Below are positions 1-4,131 of a stretch of DNA of 6,360 nucleotides, piece by piece. Below the pieces are notes generated by a model. That model searched no databases and was not told the DNA's origin. It worked only from the letters and a program-made list of their open reading frames with translations. This DNA comes from Hyphomonadaceae bacterium UBA4763 (GTDB taxonomy: Bacteria; Pseudomonadota; Alphaproteobacteria; Caulobacterales; Aquidulcibacteraceae). The stretch covers positions 1 through 6,360 of the forward strand of contig DHHV01000102.1 in NCBI GenBank assembly GCA_002403455.1. Reading direction: 5' to 3'. Position numbers and translations under genes: made by a program. Positions within the stretch are counted from its first letter, which is position 1, and each line of letters starts with the position of its first letter.

Positions 1-2
1 TG

Positions 3-161
3 AATGCTTGGCATATCTGGAACGGCGAGGCCACTGATTTTACACGCAGCACCGATTTTATTGGCTTTTATGACAGCATGGTGATCATCGAAAAGCGGCC
101 GCGCGGAAAACCGGAAAACTGGCAAACCGGCAAAGGCGGCGCCGGTCGACTTGCGGGGTAA
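3..161 (+). CDS. C-terminal fragment of an unrecognised protein
   Basis: An open frame enters from the left edge and gives 52 residues before TAA at 159-161. The first 33 residues are rich in aromatic and acidic residues (it begins NAWHIWNGEATDF and continues with TRSTDFIGFYDS), then a hydrophobic strand MVIIEK, then a polar, Gly/Lys-rich tail that looks like a disordered C-terminus. The strand followed by Glu-Lys resembles the last beta strand of some class I methyltransferases, but that is only an impression and I do not recognise the family. Codon use agrees with the other genes left of 3960. The start and most of the protein lie outside the window. The main uncertainty is the function; that the frame is coding is likely from its composition and clean stop. 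Confidence 0.5.
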   Translation, partial: NAWHIWNGEATDFTRSTDFIGFYDSMVIIEKRPRGKPENWQTGKGGAGRLAG

Positions 162-203
162 AGTGTCTCCACGCTCGCCACTGAAGAATTGAAGAATGCT
201 ATC

Positions 204-224
204 GCGGGTTCGATTACAACCCGC
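204..224. other. perfect 7-bp hairpin between upstream gene and tRNA
   Basis: GCGGGTT (204-210) and AACCCGC (218-224) pair perfectly around a 7-base loop. It lies 43 bases after the upstream stop codon, so it could end that transcript, but no T-run follows, so it is not a standard intrinsic terminator. The left arm plus loop reads GGGTTCGATT, like a tRNA T-arm, although the bases after it do not complete one. A 10-base palindrome AAACGCGTTT follows at 232-241. The 111 bases from 161 to the tRNA otherwise show no gene, and I could not pick a confident tRNA promoter. Confidence 0.4.
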
Positions 225-271
225 TGGCAACAAACGCGTTTACGCGGTAAATGCTTGGCAATTGCGTGTAT

Positions 272-345
272 CTCTCGGTAGCTCAGCAGGATAGAGCACA
301 GGTTTCCTAAACCTGGGGTCATGGGTTCGAATCCCTTCCGGGAGG
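272..345 (+). tRNA. tRNA-Arg (anticodon CCT)
   Basis: The full cloverleaf can be folded by hand. The acceptor arm is 272-278 (CTCTCGG) with 338-344 (CCGGGAG), one T-G wobble. The D-stem is GCTC 281-284 with GAGC 294-297, with the GG pair at 289-290. The anticodon stem is CAGGT 299-303 with ACCTG 311-315, with loop TTCCTAA and anticodon CCT at 306-308, reading AGG arginine codons. The variable loop is GGGTC and the T-loop TTCGAAT is at 326-332. The discriminator is G345. The next bases are CCG, so the CCA end is not encoded, as is common in alphaproteobacteria. One oddity: T322 faces T336 in the T-stem, where a T-A pair is expected. This rare-codon arginine tRNA is probably single-copy, but one window cannot show that. 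Confidence 0.95.
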
Positions 346-424
346 CCGTATTCAAGCTGTATAATCGGCAGTTTTCGACGACTCATATGAATCTTGTTTG
401 CGCCTTCCGCTTCAAGCCCATTCC

Positions 425-457
425 CGGCTAGCATCCAGATAGAAATAGCCGATTTTT
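425..457 (+). terminator. possible weak terminator after the tRNA
   Basis: CGGCTA (425-430) can pair with TAGCCG (446-451) across a 15-base loop, and five T residues follow at 453-457. It sits 80 bases past the tRNA on the same strand, a reasonable place for transcription to end. The stem is only 6 bp and the loop is long, so the call is weak. Confidence 0.35.
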
Positions 458-623
458 CACAACGCCGAAGGAATAAACGCGGCGCTGGGGCGTTATCGGC
501 TCGATTGACGAAATCAAAGTTGAATTTGTGGCTTTTGTTCAGTGGGGCTTTACAGACATGTGTTACGAGCAAGCACTGACTGCGCGGGTTTATGTTGTTT
601 CGTCCGAATTTGCGCCACGTTCT

Positions 624-628
624 GGAGA
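624..628 (+). promoter_or_regulatory. ribosome binding site of the porin
   Basis: GGAGA ends 7 bases before the ATG at 636. It fixes this ATG as the start rather than the in-frame GTG at 528, and the signal peptide begins directly at this ATG. Confidence 0.75.
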
Positions 629-635
629 CGGTTCC

Positions 636-1697
636 ATGTGGAAATGGGCGATCGGAGCGGTTGTATTGGGTGGCGCTATGCTGATGGCGGCGCCGGCGTC
701 GGCGCAAATACGCGTCGGCGGCGATGGTTTGACCGCCAAGGCCGGGCCGGTGACGTTGCGGGGGCGCTTTGCGGTCGCCGCGCAAGGGGCGGTGTTTCAA
801 CCGACAGGAAATCAACAAACCGAAACGGCCGGCGAGGTCGACGGCTCGGCGCTGGTGACGGTCGAATATGAAGCGCGCAATGGCGTGTTCATCGGCGTGC
901 GCACCGAGGTCGACACCGGCAACCAGGAAATCGGCGATTTCGAACGCGACGAGCTCTATGGCTAAATTGCGACCGAATATGGCCGCCTGGAAGTTGGCGA
1001 AAATGACGGTGCGGCCGATTTGCTGGCCGAACATGCGCCGACGGTCGGCCTGGGTCAGGTGCGTGGCGATTTCGCGCGCTATACGGGTTCGATCGCGCTC
1101 TTGTCGCCGTTTGACAGCCGCGATGCGTTCAAGGTCAGCTATTTTTCGCCGCCTGTGGCGGGAGTAAGCCTTGGGGTGTCCTATGCGCCGCGCTTCGCCG
1201 CCAATACCGACGCGCCCGATCCGGAAGACCAGACCTTGCAGCGCAATGTCGTGGAAGCGGGCGTGCATTATGTGCGACCGGTCGGGCGCTGGGTGATCGC
1301 GGCGGCGGGGACTTTTGTGACCGGCAATGCCGCCGAGGAGACCAATCGCGCCGATATTCGCTCGTGGAGCGTCGGAGCGACCGCCTCACGCGGCAATTGG
1401 AGCTTGGGGGCTGCCTTTGTCGATCGCGGCCGATCGAATTTGCGGCCGACCGCCGATTTGGAACGAGAGGTCAATGCCGGCGTGCGCTGGGCCAAAAGCC
1501 GGTGGGCCGTCGCGGCATCTTACGCCGTAACGTTAGAAGAAGACGAGCGCGCCCATCGCGTCGGCGCGGGGGTTGAGGTGGATTTGCACCGTAACGCCTA
1601 TGTGCGGGCGGATATCGTTGGCTTGTTGGACCAGGAAGACGGCGATCCGAATGAGTTCGGCTTTGTCGCCTTGTCGGAGATCGGCGTGCGGTTTTGA
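636..1697 (+). pseudogene. Gram-negative porin, interrupted by an in-frame TAA
   Basis: Read through one stop, this frame encodes a 353-residue outer-membrane porin. Residues 1-23 are a classic Sec signal peptide: MWKW start, a hydrophobic stretch, and ASA before Gln24. The mature part shows alternating beta strands with small turns, the segment YGRLEVGENDGAADLL typical of the loop region of trimeric alphaproteobacterial porins (general porin superfamily), and a last strand ending GVRF, the C-terminal Phe recognised by the BAM complex. Codon 110 (963-965) is TAA in the context DELYG-stop-IATEYGRL, where Tyr (TAT/TAC) is expected. There is no frameshift: the same frame is open and porin-like on both sides. 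The 109-residue product would be secreted but could not form a barrel. An ATG at 1020 lacks a signal peptide, so re-initiation would not rescue it. It is either a recent pseudogene or one wrong base. A terminator follows at 1726, so the gene is monocistronic. Confidence 0.85.
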
Positions 1698-1725
1698 TGA
1701 CGGCGGTGGCGATGGTGAGGGGCGT

Positions 1726-1764
1726 GGCGGCGGGGCTTTGCCCTGTCGCCTTGTCTGCGTTCTT
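1726..1764 (+). terminator. intrinsic terminator of the porin gene
   Basis: An 11-bp stem, GGCGGCGGGGC (1726-1736) against GCCCTGTCGCC (1740-1750), has two G-T wobbles and a TTT loop. A T-rich tail, TTGTCTGCGTTCTT, follows. It lies 28 bases after the porin stop codon and separates the porin from the next unit. The tail is not a pure T-run, so efficiency may be moderate. Confidence 0.65.
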
Positions 1765-1794
1765 AAACAACACGCTGGCAACCGCAGCGCGAAA

Positions 1795-1807
1795 AATCTT
1801 TAAGATT
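1795..1807. repeat. small AT-rich palindrome in the intergenic region
   Basis: AATCTT-T-AAGATT forms a perfect 13-base inverted repeat in an A/T-rich pocket (1791-1815) inside GC-rich DNA, upstream of the P-loop NTPase gene. The position suits a promoter or operator region, but I see no clear -35/-10 pair. Confidence 0.35.
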
Positions 1808-1844
1808 CTTTACAGATCGACGGAATAAGACGCGGGGTGGTTCG

Positions 1845-1879
1845 TTATCAGGGCAAGAGATCAAGCTGATCTCTGATAA
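1845..1879. promoter_or_regulatory. long imperfect hairpin just before the NTPase ribosome binding site
   Basis: AGAGATCA (1856-1863) and TGATCTCT (1867-1874) are a perfect 8-bp inverted repeat with loop AGC. The outer arms TTATCAG (1845-1851) and CTGATAA (1873-1879) also match, so the structure can extend to 13 bp with a 6-base bulge on the left side. It ends 3 bases before the GGAG at 1883. It could be a translation-controlling RNA hairpin or a DNA operator. No T-run follows, so it is not a terminator. Confidence 0.5.
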
Positions 1880-1882
1880 GTT

Positions 1883-1886
1883 GGAG
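1883..1886 (+). promoter_or_regulatory. ribosome binding site of the NTPase gene
   Basis: GGAG lies 6 bases before the ATG at 1893. The in-frame TTG at 1881 overlaps this site and is therefore not the likely start; a second ATG at 1899 is a weaker alternative. Confidence 0.7.
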
Positions 1887-1892
1887 CCCAGT

Positions 1893-2957
1893 ATGACGAT
1901 GATCCTCAATAATGCGCGCCTCAAAATGGCCAAACGGGCGTTTTCCACCCGCCGCGTTCCGCAAGTAAAATTGCGGGCGGTGTCGACGATTGACCTGGTT
2001 CCCCGCGCTGGCGATGTTGTGCTGGCCAAAGTGACGCGGGTCGGGCGCCTGGAAAAACTGGAATTGATGACGGGGCGCAAAGCCGCGCTCTATGTCGGCG
2101 ATGAAGTCATTGTGGCTTACGGCAATCGCTACGCGCCAGACGCCTATGAGGCCGAAGTGCCGGCCAATCTAGGCCCCTGCCAATTGGCGGCGGCGGGCGG
2201 AATCGCCGGGCGCATCTTGAACGTCAATGCGGTGTTCGGCGCCTCGGACGAGCCGACCGAGCTCGAACCGATCGGCATTTTTGTCGATGCGCATGACACC
2301 CGCATCAATTTGCGCGATTTTGGCTTGCGCAATGTGCCAATGAGCGCGCGCCGGGCGCCGGTGATCGCGATTGCCGGGGCGAGCATGAATTCGGGCAAGA
2401 CGACGACGGTCGCCGGCATTGTCCGGGGTCTGGCGCAGCAAGGCTTGAAAGTCGGCGCGGCGAAAGTCACCGGAACGGCCGCCGGCAATGATTTGTGGAA
2501 ATTCTTCGACGCTGGCGCGGTCGAAGGGCTTGATTTTACCGATGTCGGCATGGCGACCTCTTATCTGGAAAGCATCGACGACGTTGTGCGCGGCGCGCAT
2601 GTGCTGGTGCATGAGCTGAACACGCGTGGGGCTGATGTGATCGTGCTGGAACTCGCCGACGGCGTGCATCAGCGCGAAACTCGCGCTCTGATCGAAAGCC
2701 CGGCCATGCGCGGATTGGTGTCGCATTGGGTGTTCGCCGCCGACAGCGCCGGTTCGGTCGTGCATGGGGTGAACATCATGCGCAGCAATGGCATTGAGGT
2801 GCGGGCGGTATCGGGTCTGGTGACGGCCTCGCCTTTGGCGATGCGCGAAGCGATGCACTTGGTCGATGCGCCGTTTGTGCCGCTGCCGGCGCTGGAATCA
2901 GGCGCGATGCCGATGTCCTGGCTGGCCTCGACGGCGAAGGAAGCGGCGATTGCGTAA
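1893..2957 (+). CDS. P-loop NTPase of unknown function with N-terminal beta domain
   Basis: A 354-residue cytoplasmic protein. A basic N-terminal tail (about 1-30) leads into a beta-rich segment (about 35-145: alternating hydrophobic strands, AGDVVLAKV, AALYVGDEVIVAYG, IGIFVDAHDTRINLRDF). Then comes a P-loop domain: Walker A G162-ASMNSGKTT with Lys169 and Thr170, a second conserved-looking stretch AAKVTGTAAGNDLWKFFDAGA just after it, and a Walker B-like strand VIVLELADG with Glu253 and Asp256. The order and the E-x-A-D-G strand resemble the SIMIBI class (dethiobiotin synthetase, MobB and DUF1611-type proteins), which use ATP or GTP in metabolic or cofactor reactions. That class is inferred; the substrate is unknown. 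It has no membrane segment. Its stop overlaps the start of the ABC membrane protein, which suggests co-translation and a shared process. A 5' hairpin may control expression. Confidence 0.8.
   Translation: MTMILNNARLKMAKRAFSTRRVPQVKLRAVSTIDLVPRAGDVVLAKVTRVGRLEKLELMTGRKAALYVGDEVIVAYGNRYAPDAYEAEVPANLGPCQLAAAGGIAGRILNVNAVFGASDEPTELEPIGIFVDAHDTRINLRDFGLRNVPMSARRAPVIAIAGASMNSGKTTTVAGIVRGLAQQGLKVGAAKVTGTAAGNDLWKFFDAGAVEGLDFTDVGMATSYLESIDDVVRGAHVLVHELNTRGADVIVLELADGVHQRETRALIESPAMRGLVSHWVFAADSAGSVVHGVNIMRSNGIEVRAVSGLVTASPLAMREAMHLVDAPFVPLPALESGAMPMSWLASTAKEAAIA
2937..2941 (+). promoter_or_regulatory. ribosome binding site deciding a TTG start
   Basis: AAGGA lies 8 bases before the TTG at 2950, inside the last codons of the NTPase gene. 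No ATG or GTG in this frame has a comparable site, and starting at the ATG at 2866 would add a 28-residue Arg-rich extension made from the overlapping gene. Confidence 0.6.
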
Positions 2958-4020
2958 AAAGCAACCGAAAAGTGATGCGACGGGCGCGGCCTTGAGACCG
3001 CCGCGCCTGCTGGAAGGCGGCCGATGGGCCGCCTTTTTGGCGTTGGCGGGGGCCGCGATCGTCGAGGCGGGCTTGCAAATCGGCGTCGCTAGCGCCTTGC
3101 GGACCAGCTTGCAGGCGAGCAGCGCGACGGTGACGTCGGCGTTGATGCTGGGCGGCGCCGGGTTGGCGCTGGCCGGGGTCAGCTGGACGCGCCAGGTGGC
3201 GAGCGAGAATTTCGGTCATCTTTACGCCAATGCGGTGCGGGGATTTTTGGCGCGCCACGCGGTGCGGGCCGCGCCGGAGCGGCGCCGGCTGGGCGTTCTC
3301 AACGTGCGCATGACGAGCGACCTCAATGCGCTGCGTTTATGGGCGGATAAGGGATTATGCGGCGGCGTCGCCAACGGGTTTGGCTTGGTCGGCGCGTTTG
3401 GAGCGGCTTATCTCGCGGCTGGGCCAGCGGGGATGGCGGCGGCGGCGATCGGGCCGGTCCTGGCGTTGGTCGCGGGCACGGCGGCGTTTCCGGCGCTGCG
3501 CAAGGCGATATTGCGGCGGCGCGATGCGCGCGGCGCGTTGAGCGCGAAAACGGGCGATCTGGCGCTGGAGGCAAGGGTGATCACCGCCTTCGGGCTGGAG
3601 GGACGAAGCGAGCGGCGGATTGCGCGGTTCGGACGGCGGCTGGCGGCGGCCTCCGTCGCCGAAGCGCGGATGGTGCAAGCCTTGCGGGCGTCGCCCGGGC
3701 TGGCGCTGCCGCTGGGCGTTGCGCTGTTGGCGGGGTTGAGCGGCGGCGCCGGGCAAAGCGCTTTGGGCTGGGCGGGGATTTTGTTTGCGCTGAGCCTCGC
3801 GGCGGGGGCGACAAGCGGCCTGCTGCACGCCTTTGAGGCGGCGATCGAGCAGCAGATTGCCTCCGCGAAATTACGGTCTTTGGCAGGCGAGGCGATAGCG
3901 CCCGCTTTGGCGCTGGGGGAGGAGCCGATCCGCCTGCCGCCGGGGCCGGGGCTGCGGCTGGGGCCGGGCACCGTCCAGCCGGCGCGGCGCAGCCGTGTCG
4001 CGATCACCCCCGCGCTATAG
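2950..4020 (+). CDS. ABC exporter transmembrane domain, cut before its ATPase domain
   Basis: From TTG at 2950 the frame gives 356 residues, of which about 1-337 look native. After a basic N-terminus come six hydrophobic segments in the type I exporter pattern: about 26-50, 59-79, 136-157, 160-183, 249-268 and 272-293. Long cytoplasmic loops hold the usual features, such as a LALEARVITAFGLEGRSERR segment (204-223) like the intracellular helix of CydC/CydD- and MsbA-type exporters. Such proteins normally continue into a nucleotide-binding domain of about 220 residues. Here the linker IRLPPGPGLRL (327-337) is reached and the sequence changes to unrelated DNA, leaving a 19-residue chance tail to TAG at 4018. 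No Walker A, signature or Walker B motif exists. The overlap of 8 bases with the NTPase stop suggests translational coupling. The substrate cannot be inferred. As written the product is a membrane half-domain without its motor, most likely because of the junction. Confidence 0.75.
   Translation: MRKKQPKSDATGAALRPPRLLEGGRWAAFLALAGAAIVEAGLQIGVASALRTSLQASSATVTSALMLGGAGLALAGVSWTRQVASENFGHLYANAVRGFLARHAVRAAPERRRLGVLNVRMTSDLNALRLWADKGLCGGVANGFGLVGAFGAAYLAAGPAGMAAAAIGPVLALVAGTAAFPALRKAILRRRDARGALSAKTGDLALEARVITAFGLEGRSERRIARFGRRLAAASVAEARMVQALRASPGLALPLGVALLAGLSGGAGQSALGWAGILFALSLAAGATSGLLHAFEAAIEQQIASAKLRSLAGEAIAPALALGEEPIRLPPGPGLRLGPGTVQPARRSRVAITPAL
3960..3971. other. probable chimeric junction between two genomes or loci
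   Basis: The plus-strand ABC frame stops making sense after 3960, and the minus-strand oxidoreductase frame stops making sense below about 3966-3969. The border carries GGGGCCGGG (3960-3968), repeated exactly at 3942-3950, so short GC-rich homology may have helped the join. Codon choice also changes here. Confidence 0.75.
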
Positions 4021-4049
4021 CCCATGCCGAAGATCAGCATTGTCGGCAT
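3966..4049 (-). CDS. N-terminal fragment of an NAD(P)-binding SDR/epimerase-type protein
   Basis: Reading down from ATG at 4047-4049, the first 27-28 residues are a textbook Rossmann start: a hydrophobic strand MLIF, the dinucleotide-binding turn GMGYSAG, then helix VIATRLRRAGW and the start of the second strand. The G-x-G-Y-x-A/G form is typical of atypical SDR/epimerase-like proteins with a length near 270-300 residues, so about 90 percent is missing. Below 3966 the frame stays open to 3408 but only as an antisense shadow of the ABC gene (Pro/Arg/Ser-rich, no fold). A good ribosome binding site precedes the ATG. It is divergent from pepN. The enzyme's substrate cannot be told from this fragment. 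Confidence 0.65.
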
Positions 4050-4131
4050 TGGCCACTCCCCTGTTTCCCTGGCCCGCCGGATTGCCGCGAATTCATTGGC
4101 AAGCCACGCCGGCGCACCCTATTTGCGTGTC
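4050..4131. promoter_or_regulatory. divergent spacer between SDR-type gene and pepN
   Basis: These 82 bases separate two genes pointing away from each other, so both promoters should be here or overlap the genes. I see no clear -35/-10 pair. No good Shine-Dalgarno precedes the pepN ATG (sequence CCCTATTTGCGTGTC), so its transcript may be leaderless or use a weak site. Confidence 0.4.
4056..4062 (-). promoter_or_regulatory. ribosome binding site of the SDR-type gene
   Basis: On the minus strand AGGGGAG lies 6 bases before the ATG at 4049. It is strong evidence that a real gene begins here, although only its first codons survive. Confidence 0.7.

Larger units (their letters stand above)
346..635. 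other. gene-free stretch between tRNA and porin
   Basis: This stretch is less GC-rich than its surroundings and has no convincing gene on either strand. Short frames here lack ribosome binding sites and are not protein-like. It holds the weak terminator noted at 425-457 and must contain the porin promoter. A TTGACG hexamer occurs at 505-510, but no good -10 box follows at the right spacing, so I do not call a promoter. The long leader upstream of the porin (at least 170 bases after 457) leaves room for regulation of porin expression. Confidence 0.6.

Noticed and set aside
3..260. Direct repeat AATGCTTGGCA at 3-13 and 250-260 as possible attachment or mobile-element ends
   Set aside because: Only 11 bp, one copy lies inside a coding frame, and no transposase, integrase or inverted ends are present.
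528..965. Porin start at an upstream GTG
   Set aside because: The signal peptide and ribosome binding site place the start at 636; the extra 36 residues are not protein-like.
240..1268. Long minus-strand frame of 342 codons covering the tRNA and half the porin
   Set aside because: Its N-terminal half is an antisense shadow of the porin and its C-terminal end is the tRNA read backwards (GIRTHDPRF-type peptide), a known source of false proteins.
1020..1697. Second half of the porin as an independent gene from ATG 1020
   Set aside because: It would lack a signal peptide and the first beta strands; it is the continuation of the interrupted porin.
1893..2957. Naming the NTPase as MobB, BioD or a DUF1611 (D-glutamate N-acetyltransferase-like) protein
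   Set aside because: Walker A and the general order fit this class, but I could not match family-specific motifs by eye, so no specific function is claimed.
3408..4049. Minus-strand frame taken as one 213-residue protein
   Set aside because: Only the first 27-28 residues look like a Rossmann protein; the rest is antisense of the ABC gene in GC-rich DNA.
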